A DNA stretch of 64,000 nucleotides from RFSX01 sp965248155 (GTDB lineage Bacteria; Bacteroidota; Bacteroidia; Chitinophagales; Saprospiraceae). Positions 15,584 through 24,761 of this stretch are shown here, in pieces. The stretch spans positions 186,001 through 250,000 of the forward strand of contig CBDFIO010000001.1 in NCBI GenBank assembly GCA_965248155.1, written 5' to 3'. The notes below the pieces were generated by a model. The model did no database searches. It was not told the origin of the DNA and worked only from the letters and a program-made list of their open reading frames with translations. Positions within the stretch are counted from its first letter, which is position 1; every line of letters starts with the position of its first letter. The position numbers were made by a program, and so were the translations under genes.

Positions 15584-16567
15584 ATGCGATTTACAGCAAA
15601 AGAAAAGATGGAACTGATTAGGCTGGTTGAGCAATCCGAATGGAGTGTTAGAAGAACTCTCAAGGAAATTGGTATTCACAAATCAACCTTTTACAACTGG
15701 TATAAGAAATATCGGGAAAATGGAATTGTAGGATTAGAGGAAAAGAAAAGTACAAGGAAGCACTATTGGAACAAGATTCCTGATCGGATCAGGTCTAATA
15801 TATTGAATCTGGCACTGGAAGTTTCAGAGCTTTCTTGTAGAGAATTGGCTTGCAGGTATACTGATGAGAATCAATACTTTATAAGCGAAAGCAGTGGTTA
15901 CAGAATATTGAAATCTGCTGGACTGATAAACCCTCCTCATTATGATCTGATATCTGCCGCAGATGAATTTAAAGACAAAACAACAACTGTCAATCAAATG
16001 TGGCAAACTGATTTTACTTATTTCAAAATCATTGGCTGGGGATGGTATTACCTATCGACTATATTAGATGATTATTCTAGGTACATTATAAGTTGGGAGT
16101 TGTGCTCAACGATGAAAACCCTTGATGTAAAAAATACTTTGAATCAGGCATTAAACCATCCAAATGTAAATTTGAATAAACCGCCTAAGTTATTATCTGA
16201 TAATGGATCTTGTTATTTAAGTCAAGAGTTGAGCTCTTATTTGGATGATTACAAAATTAAACATGTGAGAGGAAGACCTGGTCATCCTCAAACGCAAGGC
16301 AAGATTGAAAGGTATCACAGAACAATGAAAAATGTAATTAAACTGGATCATTATTACAGCCCAGGTGAATTGAGTTTTCCTCTTTCACAATTTGTAAAAT
16401 ATTATAACCATCACAGATATCATGAATCTTTACAAAACTTGATACCAGCAGATGTTTATTATGGATTAAAAGAAGAAAAACTGAAGAGAAGAAAATTATG
16501 TAAACACAAAACATTTAAAAAACGCAGACAAGAATATTTCAATTTAACTTTTAAAAGTGTAACTTAA
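15584..16567 (+). CDS. IS3-family transposase OrfB (DDE integrase core)
   Basis: The 327-residue protein has an N-terminal helix-turn-helix region (HKSTFYNWYKKYRENG) and an rve catalytic core. The catalytic residues are Asp143 (WQTDF), Asp206 (SDNGS) and Glu242 (GKIERYH), with the 35-residue spacing typical of the family. It lies 14 bases after OrfA in the -1 frame, and the frame is open upstream through the A7 run, so an OrfAB fusion is possible. It differs from copy 2 at three residues. Confidence 0.95.
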   Translation: MRFTAKEKMELIRLVEQSEWSVRRTLKEIGIHKSTFYNWYKKYRENGIVGLEEKKSTRKHYWNKIPDRIRSNILNLALEVSELSCRELACRYTDENQYFISESSGYRILKSAGLINPPHYDLISAADEFKDKTTTVNQMWQTDFTYFKIIGWGWYYLSTILDDYSRYIISWELCSTMKTLDVKNTLNQALNHPNVNLNKPPKLLSDNGSCYLSQELSSYLDDYKIKHVRGRPGHPQTQGKIERYHRTMKNVIKLDHYYSPGELSFPLSQFVKYYNHHRYHESLQNLIPADVYYGLKEEKLKRRKLCKHKTFKKRRQEYFNLTFKSVT

Positions 16568-16607
16568 TTTTATTCACTTATTGTCCACTTTGGTTTGAAG
16601 ACCTACA

Positions 16608-19457
16608 AAAGGAACAGATGTTTCTGATACCTACTATCTGTATGATGACAAAGGGAGATTAACAACAGTATTACCTCCTGGTACAGATTCAAGTGACACA
16701 AATTTGATATTTAAATATGAATATTATAGGGACGATAAATTAAAAACCAAGAAAATTCCGGATCAGGATTTTACTGAATATATCTACAACGACAGAAATC
16801 AATTAGGATTGATGCAAGATCCTTTATTAAGAGATGAAAATAAATGGTTAGCTTATAATTATGATGCTTATGGAAGAGAGTTAGAAAATGGCTTTTATAC
16901 AACAAGTCCTCCTACTAATGAATCTTTTAATTCACTAAATTTAAATACAACATTAAATACAAATGTATATGGGACATCAGGTATTGATATTAATAAATTA
17001 ACAAGTCATTCTACTAACATTTTAGGAACAACAGATTATCTAACTACAAATTTTGTTTATGATTTGTGTGGCAGACTGGACAATACATATGCAAATAGCC
17101 ATCTTAGATTAAATGCTTCAAATTGTGTAAAACAAGAATTTGATTATGATGCAGCTGATAATTTGATAATATCCAAGGATCAATTTATTAATATTGATGG
17201 AGTAACCAGTACAATGTTCTATAGATCCCATTATGATCATACAGGAAGAAATACTTATAATTATCATAGGATACATAATTCAACTAATTATACAAGACAA
17301 AGTCGATACACATATAATTACAAAAATTTGGTCTCAGGGACATATTTGGGATGGAGTAATAATGATTGGTTACAAAAGATAGATTATACATATAGATCAC
17401 ATGGAGCATTGTGGAAGATTAATGATTCTGATCTTTATGGTAATGAATCAGATCTTAAGGATTGCACAGCATTTGACCCTGATGATAATTCAAATTATCT
17501 AGATAATGATCTATTCTATGAGGAACTATTTTATAATAATTCGGTTTCAGGCTCTTCTGCTCAAGAAATTTTAAACAATCAGATTTTAAGATATGATGGA
17601 GGATCATTATCCGCAAGTATATGGCAAACAAAAGGGAGAAAAGAAAATGCTTATACATATGAATATGATTACAAAGGGCAGTTAACAGAAGCCAAATTTT
17701 TTGAACAAAAATTCGATGATTCAGATTTTATAAACAATGATTATTTTGGAACCACATATGTCTATGATGACAGATGTAATATTGTTAATTTAGAAAGAGA
17801 GGGACTCTTCAATGATTTTTTACCTGATTGTAGAGTACAAGAAAAGTTTGATGAACTTAATTATTCATATATATTAGGCACAAATAAACTTAAAACTGTA
17901 GATGATATAAGTCAGAATTTAAATGGCTTTAATGAAGTTAGCCCTCTAGATTTTCAATATGATCTCTCTGGTAATCTAATTCATGATCCTCATAAAAACA
18001 TAGATATTTCATATAATTATCTGGGTTTAGTTGATGAAGTGGATTTTAATAATGGAAAATTAATTGAATGGTTATACTCAGCCGATGGTGAAATGTTAAA
18101 AAAGAAATCGACTGATGGAGTAACAATAATTGAAGAAATGGATCATATCGGAGCATTTGAATTTAAAGATGGAATATATTCAACATATTATATTCCAGAA
18201 GGAAGAATAAAAGTGACTTCTGGTAATGTATATGATTATGAATACGCTATCCATGACCATTTAGGAAACGTCAGAATTGCATTTTCAGACTTAAATGATG
18301 ATGGAATTATCCAATCTCCAGAAGAAATTATTGATGAATTTCATTATTACCCTTTTGGGTTAAAAATGTATGGCCCTTGGATGTCTCTTCTAAATAATGA
18401 TTTTGAATACCAATACAACGGGATAGAACTTGAAGATAATTTTGATCTAGATTGGAATACAGCAACGTATAGATCACTAGATCCAACTTTGGGCAGATGG
18501 TTTCAAATAGATCCTTATGCTGAAAGTTTTTACTCCATGAGTACCTACTGCTCTATGAACAACAACCCGATTAGCTTCTCTGATCCGGAGGGAGACTTTC
18601 CACTTTTAGCGGTTGCTATTGGAATGGGAATTGGTGCATTAACTAATACTGCTACTCAAGCAATTTCAAATGGAGGTTTTAATAATTGGAATTGGGGAGC
18701 TTTTGCAGGATCAGTAGTAGCAGGGGGAGTTGGAGGTGGAGTGTCTTCAGCAATGACATCGGCTGGTATTGGTGGTTTTTATGGAGGAGCAGTCACAGGT
18801 GGTGCCAGTGGATTCTCACAAAATCTAACTGCTGGGTTAATTAATGGAAACCTAACTGCTGGTGGTTTAGCAAAAAGTATATTTTTCGGAGCTGGTATTG
18901 GTGGTACAATTCAAGGACTCGGAGCGGCTATTGACGGACGTAGATTTTCTGATGGAGCAAGATTGATTGAAACACAGACTTTAGCAGACCAATCTATTTC
19001 GTTAGTTAAACAAGATGGAGCGAATAACTGTCTTTGTGCAAGTGCCGAAGCTGTTGACGGATCATTTGGAGGTAGTGTCACGCAAGATCAGGCACGAGGC
19101 TGGTTTCCAGGTACGAACGCTGAAACAGATGGTTTAGGCGATGTACCATTTTGGAATAAATACAGCTCTAATACGGGACATAAGGTTGTTGGGGTACAAG
19201 CTTCGTCAAGTACGACTAATGCAATTCCTCAGGCGATGGGTTTGGGCAGAAGAGTAGCGGTAAATTTAGATGTGTCAGGAAATGTCGGTCACTCAGTCGT
19301 AATGGATAATGTCATAAAACAAACTTATAAGCGGGTAAATGGATCTCTATTTTCAAAATCAATATTTAATGCTATGAATCCAGCAACAGGGAGTATAGCA
19401 AGTTATTCGAGTGGATATATTTCAAATGCTCATGCAATATTTTTTATTTATCCATAA
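16608..19457 (+). CDS. Rhs/YD-repeat polymorphic toxin, 5'-truncated, with papain-like C-terminal domain
   Basis: The frame is open from the IS junction, so the N-terminal secretion and shell part is lost; a TTG at 16704 is only the first possible start. YD repeats (YNYLGLVDEVDF, FDYDAADNL) lead to the Rhs core end (DHLGNVRIAFSD, SLDPTLGRWFQIDPYAE, SMNNNPI at 18555). A Gly-rich pretoxin follows. The tip has NNCLCASAEAV, GHSVVMDN and FNAMNP, consistent with a Cys-His-Asn/Asp papain-like protease. Two exported proteins follow directly. Probably not expressed from its own promoter now. Confidence 0.85.
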   Translation, partial: KGTDVSDTYYLYDDKGRLTTVLPPGTDSSDTNLIFKYEYYRDDKLKTKKIPDQDFTEYIYNDRNQLGLMQDPLLRDENKWLAYNYDAYGRELENGFYTTSPPTNESFNSLNLNTTLNTNVYGTSGIDINKLTSHSTNILGTTDYLTTNFVYDLCGRLDNTYANSHLRLNASNCVKQEFDYDAADNLIISKDQFINIDGVTSTMFYRSHYDHTGRNTYNYHRIHNSTNYTRQSRYTYNYKNLVSGTYLGWSNNDWLQKIDYTYRSHGALWKINDSDLYGNESDLKDCTAFDPDDNSNYLDNDLFYEELFYNNSVSGSSAQEILNNQILRYDGGSLSASIWQTKGRKENAYTYEYDYKGQLTEAKFFEQKFDDSDFINNDYFGTTYVYDDRCNIVNLEREGLFNDFLPDCRVQEKFDELNYSYILGTNKLKTVDDISQNLNGFNEVSPLDFQYDLSGNLIHDPHKNIDISYNYLGLVDEVDFNNGKLIEWLYSADGEMLKKKSTDGVTIIEEMDHIGAFEFKDGIYSTYYIPEGRIKVTSGNVYDYEYAIHDHLGNVRIAFSDLNDDGIIQSPEEIIDEFHYYPFGLKMYGPWMSLLNNDFEYQYNGIELEDNFDLDWNTATYRSLDPTLGRWFQIDPYAESFYSMSTYCSMNNNPISFSDPEGDFPLLAVAIGMGIGALTNTATQAISNGGFNNWNWGAFAGSVVAGGVGGGVSSAMTSAGIGGFYGGAVTGGASGFSQNLTAGLINGNLTAGGLAKSIFFGAGIGGTIQGLGAAIDGRRFSDGARLIETQTLADQSISLVKQDGANNCLCASAEAVDGSFGGSVTQDQARGWFPGTNAETDGLGDVPFWNKYSSNTGHKVVGVQASSSTTNAIPQAMGLGRRVAVNLDVSGNVGHSVVMDNVIKQTYKRVNGSLFSKSIFNAMNPATGSIASYSSGYISNAHAIFFIYP
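18555..18571 (+). repeat. 17-bp direct repeat in the Rhs core, left copy (candidate att core)
   Basis: ATGAACAACAACCCGAT encodes MNNNPI at the junction between the Rhs core and the toxin tip. It recurs exactly at 26565-26581. The flanking bases differ upstream, and only coding similarity remains downstream. These are the features of a recombination core, although protein conservation could also keep these codons. Confidence 0.6.
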
Positions 19458-19458
19458 A

Positions 19459-20007
19459 ATGAGAAAGATGAGTTTGTTTAAAATACTTATTGTAAATATT
19501 CTATTACTTGTTTTCAGTAATCAATCCATTTCTCAGGTGGTAGACAAGAATAAGGTATCTCTCTTAAACAAGAAAATAGAATCCCTAATTTCAAAGTCAA
19601 AGTATAATTGTTTAAAAGAATATGAAAATATAATTCACGTATTTTGGGGAGAATTAAAAGAAAGACCTGATTCAACATTTGTTATAGTTCCGGTACTTTT
19701 CGAAGAAAGATGTTTATTTAAAAAGAAGAGTTATTTAAGAGCAGAAAGCTATGTTCTTTTTAATAATCAAATAGTTGGAATCTCCGATGGCAAACAATTA
19801 TATAGAAATTGTGGGTATGTAAACAATAACCCATATGCAGATTCGGAAATATTGATAGATTTTATTTCAGATAAAAATTTGGATTTGATATTTCAATTAA
19901 CAGAAATAAGACTTGGATTGTATTATGGAGTAGACAAAGAGAGTAATGAGATGTTTTTTGAGATGCAAGATAGAGGCTATAAAATAATTCCTAAAGAAAA
20001 ACTATGA
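19459..20007 (+). CDS. Exported protein, likely immunity partner of the first Rhs tip
   Basis: The start at 19459 lies one base after the Rhs stop. It is preferred over the ATG inside the Rhs gene (19411); another ATG lies at 19468. The signal peptide is FKILIVNILLLVFSNQSISQ, so the protein acts in the periplasm or envelope. The 183-residue product shows no recognised family (contains IIHVFWGELKERPDS). Position directly after a toxin tip is the rule for immunity genes. If so, the toxin is expected to act outside the cytoplasm. Confidence 0.6.
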   Translation: MRKMSLFKILIVNILLLVFSNQSISQVVDKNKVSLLNKKIESLISKSKYNCLKEYENIIHVFWGELKERPDSTFVIVPVLFEERCLFKKKSYLRAESYVLFNNQIVGISDGKQLYRNCGYVNNNPYADSEILIDFISDKNLDLIFQLTEIRLGLYYGVDKESNEMFFEMQDRGYKIIPKEKL

Positions 20008-20489
20008 AACTAATAACAACAATTACCCTGGTCTTTTTTGCGCTGTTTATGTGTCAAGCACAAGGGGGAGAAATAGATGTAAAAAACAGCTTTTGGACGG
20101 GTACTAAGTTTTACCAGGGCAGCAATAAACTGGATAAATCCTTGGTTAAGGAAATGCTTTCAGAAAATGGAGAAGCACTGAATTTGTTCAATAAAGGAAT
20201 GAGCCAACAATCTACGGCCTCCATAATAGCCGGGATAGGTGGAGCATTGATTGGTTGGCCGATAGGAAGTGCAATAGGGGGAGGGGATCCTCAATGGATA
20301 TTAGCTGGAATTGGAGTAGGTGTAGTGGTGATAGGGGTACCAATATACTCCAGTGGAGGAAAAAAAGTTAACTCGGCGATAGATCTATACAGTGGAAAAT
20401 CCATAGGAAGTATTTTACCAAAAGGCACTCATTTTTCTGCGTCTGTGATTGGCAGTAGCGAAGGTTTAGGTTTGCAAATAAGTTTTTGA
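20004..20489 (+). CDS. Exported glycine-zipper membrane protein
   Basis: The 161-residue protein has a signal peptide (MKLITTITLVFFALFMCQAQ). Two Gly-rich hydrophobic segments follow (SIIAGIGGALIGWPIGSAI; ILAGIGVGVVVIGVPIY). It overlaps the preceding gene by 4 bases (ATGA), so both are translated together. It may be a second immunity or envelope factor, or cargo unrelated to the toxin. No family recognised. Confidence 0.6.
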   Translation: MKLITTITLVFFALFMCQAQGGEIDVKNSFWTGTKFYQGSNKLDKSLVKEMLSENGEALNLFNKGMSQQSTASIIAGIGGALIGWPIGSAIGGGDPQWILAGIGVGVVVIGVPIYSSGGKKVNSAIDLYSGKSIGSILPKGTHFSASVIGSSEGLGLQISF

Positions 20490-20512
20490 TAAATATTATA
20501 CTTACTTAAAGA

Positions 20513-20845
20513 TCAAGAAGCATAGGCAGCTTTAGCCTTATTATCTCTGATAGACATATCGATAAAGAAATAAAGCTTCTCTCTGACCTCGGAGGGCAGT
20601 TTTTGTAGTTCTACGACTCTGGTAAGTGTGGTGGAATCTACTTCCATGTCGGTAGCGCCAACGAGATAGTCAAGAGATACCTCTAATATCTGAGCGAGCT
20701 TTGCAGCCGTTTCTATGGATGGCTTCATTTCATTACGTTCATATCTTCCAATTACAGGTCCTTTAGTGTTCAACTTTTTGGCGACTTCTTCTTGAGAAAG
20801 CCCCTTTCTCTTACGTGCATCGAACAATCGTTTTCCAAAACTCAT
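20513..20845 (-). CDS. XRE-family transcriptional regulator of the element, copy 1
   Basis: The helix-turn-helix is at the N-terminus (LFDARKRKGLSQEEVAKKLN, VIGRYERNEMKPSIETAAKL), followed by the HipB-like SLDYLVGATD and a C-terminal helical part ending IRDNKAKAAYAS. The ATG at 20845 (MSFGKRLF) is preferred over the frame start at 20941. It is divergent from the primase gene, whose promoter it probably controls. The second copy (28501-28839) shares the layout, ending IRDYKTQQAYSS. Confidence 0.85.
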   Translation of the reverse strand: MSFGKRLFDARKRKGLSQEEVAKKLNTKGPVIGRYERNEMKPSIETAAKLAQILEVSLDYLVGATDMEVDSTTLTRVVELQKLPSEVREKLYFFIDMSIRDNKAKAAYAS

Positions 20846-20922
20846 AAGTAACGTATTGATAGTAAAAAACTCGATAAATACAAATATACTGAATGTATAA
20901 GTGTTAATCAAAATGATAAGAT

Positions 20923-20953
20923 TTTGATAATTAGAATGCATCCATTACCTTTG
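20923..20953 (+). promoter_or_regulatory. Bacteroidota-type promoter of primase copy 1
   Basis: TTTG at 20923-20926 and TACCTTTG at 20946-20953 are separated by 19 bases, a full match to TTTG-N19-TAnnTTTG. It lies about 50 bases before the primase ATG, in the divergent region with the XRE gene. The second module keeps the same arrangement. Confidence 0.75.
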
Positions 20954-21001
20954 CAACTGATAAGTTGTTAAAAACATTTTTTTGACTTTAACATTTACTG
21001 T

Positions 21002-23698
21002 ATGGAAATAACTGAAATCAAGTCTAAACTATCCCTCCAAACCGTCCTTACTCACTACCACATCAAGTTAGACAGAAACGGCAGAACCATCTGCCCTTGG
21101 CATGATGATAAGACACCAAGCTTGCAAGTGTATCTAAACACAAATACATGGACGTGCTTCTCATCAAACTGTAGTGCAGGATCAGGCGATCAGATCGACA
21201 TGATCCGACTGATGGAAAAATGCACCGAACATGAAGCCTTCTTAAAAGCTAAAGTCATGGCTGGCCATGAGATCGTAGTATCTAAGAATGGACAAGAGAA
21301 AAAGATAAATAGAAATGATAGAATCAAACTACTGAGTCGAGCCTTTAATTTTTATGGAAATGCCTTGAAGCAAACCAAGTCCGCAGTAGCATATTTAGAA
21401 AGTAGAAAGCTGTGGAAAGGCTTTGCAGGAAAGACACCTTTAGACATGGGATTTAATGGTGGCAGGTTCCATTATCGAGGCAAGCTTACAGAAGCAGAAA
21501 AGCAACAATGGATCGACTTAGGGATGATGAAATCCATAGGAGAAAACAGTTACCGAAGCTGGGCGAAAGACTGCATCATTTTTCCACTGAAAAACTGCCG
21601 CGGGCAGACCGTATCATTTTATGGGCGATCGATTAGGAATAACGAAGATCAACGTCATTACTACCATAAAGACAGACAAGGCTTGTATCCTCAATATCCA
21701 AGCTCTCTCACCAAACGATTGATACTTACAGAATCGATCATTGATGCGGCCAGTCTGATCATAACCGATGTGATAACCGAAGAACTTGGCGTACTGGCTT
21801 GTTACGGGACAAAAGGGTTAATGGAAGAACATATCGAGGCGATCAAAAATCTACCCGAACTACAAGAAGTGATTTTCTTTTTTGATGGCGATCAGGCAGG
21901 GATAAAGGAAGCAGATAAGTACAGTAAACAGTTATCAAGCATCAAGAAAAACATGATTATCAGTAAGATCAATACACCAGATGGCGAAGATGTAAACAGC
22001 TTACACGTTGGACATGAGTTAGAAGTATTCCAGCACTTATTAGAAAATAGAACCGTCCTTTTTATGTCTGATAATCAGCCGTCAGAACTTTTTTCTTTCA
22101 ATGGAAAAGACAATGGAACTATAAAAGACAAAGCATTAAAAAGCCAATTACACATCGATCATCCAGATCATCTACTCTATGAAACCGAAGCGATCAAAAT
22201 ACATATATGGGGAGGTATCGAGAGCCATAATTTAGGGAAGTTAAAAGTAAGTCTACACATCGAGCGGAAGGACAAACAAGGCAAGAGTTTTAGAGATGAA
22301 GTAAACCTATACAGCTTTAGCCAAGTAAAAAGAATCATCAATCATATCAGTGAAGCTCTTGAGATCAGCAGCAACTATGTAAGTGAAATAATATCAGATT
22401 TAACCAGGGAATTAGAAGCCCATCGGCTGAATCAAAAAGCAACACCTGCAGAAAATAAAAGAGATGAGAAAAGCTACATGACCGCAGCAGAAACCAAATC
22501 AGCAATGGCCTTATTAAAATCCCCTGGGCTGATGAGAAAGACTTTAGACTTGATTGTAAAAAGTGGCTTGGTAGGACAGCAAAAGAATGGCTTGTTATTG
22601 TTCTTACTCTACTTGTCAAGATATTTTGATGAACCTCTACATGCCATCATTTTTGGAAAATCAGGAAGCGGAAAAACCTATTTACAGACTAAGATTAGCG
22701 ATTGTATACCACCCGAGGATCTGCGAGTAGTAACGAGCTTGACAGAGAACACTTTGTACTATAGTCCAAAAGGATATTGGAAACATAAAGTATTGTTGAT
22801 TGAAGATTTAGAAGGTGTATATCAGGCTTTTTTACCCTTGCGAGAAATGATGAGTAAACAAGAGATCAGTAAGCTCACTACTGACAAAGACAGCAAGGGA
22901 AATAATGTACAAGTGAATCTAAAAGTAGAAGGTCCAATCTGTGTAAGTGGAGCGACGACTAAAGAATGGATATATGAGGACAATGCCAACCGAAGTTATT
23001 TATTTACCATAGACGAAAGTAAAAGTCATTTGGAATTGGTGATGAATTATCAACGAAAAGAATATGCTGGACAGATCAATAAACAGGATCAAGATAGTGC
23101 TAAAAGAAACCTACAGAATGGACAACGATTACTAAAGAAGCGACTGCACATTATCAATCCCTATGCAGAACAGTTGATTCTACCAGAGCAGGTATTTAAG
23201 AAGCTCAGGACGAATATGCATTACCTCAAGTTGATACAGATCATCACCTTTTACAACCAGTACAACAGGCAGATAAAAACCGATAGTAGCGGCAGAAAAT
23301 ATATAGAAAGTAGCATCGATGATATTGAATGGGCAAACCGATTGATCAAAGAAAGTCTGTTACAAAAGAGTGATGAATTAAGTGGAAATCTGCGGCAGTT
23401 TTTTGAGATCATAAAAGAGCTGATGAAAGAGAAAAAGGAAAGTGAACAAAGCTTCTATGCCAAGCAAATCAGAAAGCATTTAAGAATGAATCCCATGACC
23501 GTAAATAGGCACATCAGACACTTGGAAATGAGAGGTTATATCAGACAGGTCGGCGGCAATAGAAAGATAGGATATGAATATGAAATAGAGCTATGGAATG
23601 ATTACGAAGAACTACAAAAAGGCATAGATATGATGGCTGAGAATTTACAGAAGATAAAAGACAGGATCGCTGCTAAAACCCAAAAAGTGGAAGTATAA
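21002..23698 (+). CDS. Element primase: CHC2 zinc finger, Toprim, P-loop ATPase
   Basis: The 898-residue multidomain protein has a DnaG-type zinc finger (Cys31, His34, Cys52, Cys57). A Toprim-like part follows with LILTESIIDAASL (catalytic Glu) and FFFDGDQAG (Asp pair). The ATPase part has Walker A IIFGKSGSGKT and LIEDLEG. The C-terminus has a winged helix (MTVNRHIRHLEMRGYIRQ). It would prime and unwind DNA to replicate the element. The last codons merge into the iteron array. The second, broken copy at 28990 shares about four fifths of its residues. Confidence 0.85.
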   Translation: MEITEIKSKLSLQTVLTHYHIKLDRNGRTICPWHDDKTPSLQVYLNTNTWTCFSSNCSAGSGDQIDMIRLMEKCTEHEAFLKAKVMAGHEIVVSKNGQEKKINRNDRIKLLSRAFNFYGNALKQTKSAVAYLESRKLWKGFAGKTPLDMGFNGGRFHYRGKLTEAEKQQWIDLGMMKSIGENSYRSWAKDCIIFPLKNCRGQTVSFYGRSIRNNEDQRHYYHKDRQGLYPQYPSSLTKRLILTESIIDAASLIITDVITEELGVLACYGTKGLMEEHIEAIKNLPELQEVIFFFDGDQAGIKEADKYSKQLSSIKKNMIISKINTPDGEDVNSLHVGHELEVFQHLLENRTVLFMSDNQPSELFSFNGKDNGTIKDKALKSQLHIDHPDHLLYETEAIKIHIWGGIESHNLGKLKVSLHIERKDKQGKSFRDEVNLYSFSQVKRIINHISEALEISSNYVSEIISDLTRELEAHRLNQKATPAENKRDEKSYMTAAETKSAMALLKSPGLMRKTLDLIVKSGLVGQQKNGLLLFLLYLSRYFDEPLHAIIFGKSGSGKTYLQTKISDCIPPEDLRVVTSLTENTLYYSPKGYWKHKVLLIEDLEGVYQAFLPLREMMSKQEISKLTTDKDSKGNNVQVNLKVEGPICVSGATTKEWIYEDNANRSYLFTIDESKSHLELVMNYQRKEYAGQINKQDQDSAKRNLQNGQRLLKKRLHIINPYAEQLILPEQVFKKLRTNMHYLKLIQIITFYNQYNRQIKTDSSGRKYIESSIDDIEWANRLIKESLLQKSDELSGNLRQFFEIIKELMKEKKESEQSFYAKQIRKHLRMNPMTVNRHIRHLEMRGYIRQVGGNRKIGYEYEIELWNDYEELQKGIDMMAENLQKIKDRIAAKTQKVEV

Positions 23699-23808
23699 CA
23701 GTAAGTATAACACAAGTATAACAGCAGTAGACTGTTATACTTAATCAAGATAAAGTGTTGAATATCAATAGACTGAATCTTGCCAAATCAAGTATAACAA
23801 GTATAACA
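23691..23808. repeat. Iteron-like array of AAGTATAACA
   Basis: Five direct copies of AAGTATAACA start at 23691, 23703, 23714, 23790 and 23799, and one inverted copy (TGTTATACTT) is at 23733. They fill the gap between primase and first recombinase. Possible roles are a replication origin bound by the primase protein or arm sites for the recombinases. Confidence 0.7.
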
Positions 23809-23828
23809 TCTAAAGCAAGTAGGGGCAT

Positions 23829-24761
23829 ATGAAAACAGGGTCAGGGTCGCCGTTTGGATCGCAGGTATATGAAAGCAAAGAGAGCTTGAAAAAAGCATAT
23901 CGGCAGTGGTTGGAGACCTACAATTATACTAAAGGAACGATCAAATTATTGATAGCCATTATAGATGACTGGAGTGATTTTATTGACGCTGAAAATTTAG
24001 AAACCCTGATCGGAGTAGATGCTAAAATGATGATCAGATATATCCAGTATTTACAAAAACGGCCAGGAAATCGAGGACTTAAAAACAGTACGATCAACAA
24101 CAAAATTTATGCCCTGAGCAAGCTGGCAGAATACCTTTTAAAAAATCATCAGATTATCTTACCTCTACATGTTCGATACTTGGATGATGACAAAACAGAA
24201 CGGCAGATCTTCAGCAGATCAGAAATAGAAAAACTGTATCAAGTAGCAGAATCAGACCGAATTGGAATGAGAGATATAGTCATGTTGAGCTTGTGTTATG
24301 GTTGTGGATTAAGACGAGGCGAATGTGCAGGACTGGACACCGAAGATGTACTCTTTGATAGAAATTTAATCTACATCAGAAGGACAAAAACCTATTATGA
24401 AAGATTAGTACCGATGACCGAGAAAATCAAAATTGATATAGAAAATTACTTGCTTTATAGCAGACCATTATTAGACAAAGGAAGAGAAAGAAAAGCCTTG
24501 TTACTCAGCAGAAGAGGATTAAGAATAAGCAGAGGGAATCTAAATAGTCGATTTAAAAGACTGATACTCATGGCAGGACTTGAAGATAGAAAAATGAATC
24601 TGCATAACCTGAGACACAGCATAGCGACACATCTTTTACAAGGTGGAATGAAGCTCAGCGATATCCAACAATTTTTAGGACATCGAAGCATCGAGAGTAC
24701 ACAGATTTATACTCACATCTTACACCAAATACAGGCTAATGAACTTGGAGCTACTGAGTAA
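23829..24761 (+). CDS. Tyrosine recombinase 1 of the element (complete catalytic set)
   Basis: The 310-residue XerC/D-like recombinase has an N-terminal SAM-like core-binding domain (WLETYNYTKGTIKLLIAIID). The catalytic domain shows Arg162 (CGLRRGE), His259-x-x-Arg262 (HNLRH), His285 (LGHRS) and Tyr294 (QIYTHI). Its last 23 bases overlap the second recombinase gene, so the two are co-translated. It is the best candidate for the enzyme recombining the 17-bp repeats. Confidence 0.9.
   Translation: MKTGSGSPFGSQVYESKESLKKAYRQWLETYNYTKGTIKLLIAIIDDWSDFIDAENLETLIGVDAKMMIRYIQYLQKRPGNRGLKNSTINNKIYALSKLAEYLLKNHQIILPLHVRYLDDDKTERQIFSRSEIEKLYQVAESDRIGMRDIVMLSLCYGCGLRRGECAGLDTEDVLFDRNLIYIRRTKTYYERLVPMTEKIKIDIENYLLYSRPLLDKGRERKALLLSRRGLRISRGNLNSRFKRLILMAGLEDRKMNLHNLRHSIATHLLQGGMKLSDIQQFLGHRSIESTQIYTHILHQIQANELGATE

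Larger units (their letters stand above)
15144..16607 (+). mobile_element. IS3-family insertion sequence, copy 1 (1464 bp)
   Basis: The ends are TGTAAATCGTC at the left and the complement of TGTAGGTCTTC at the right, within inverted repeats of about 48 bp that share AAGTGGAC and AAGTGAATAAAATTAAGTTA. OrfA and OrfB of IS3 type lie between them. There is no direct repeat at the junctions (GAC left, AAA right), and the flanks are unrelated (phage gene, Rhs gene), pointing to a rearrangement after insertion. Copy 2 at 30289-31752 has the same length. Confidence 0.95.

Noticed and set aside
15141..16610. Target-site duplication for the IS copies
   Set aside because: The 3-4 bases outside each end differ at both copies, and pairing flanks across a hypothetical inversion of the interval also gives no match.
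23691..23808. Repeats considered as a CRISPR array
   Set aside because: The unit is only 10 bp, spacing is irregular, one copy is inverted and there are no spacers or cas genes. No CRISPR array was seen in the window.
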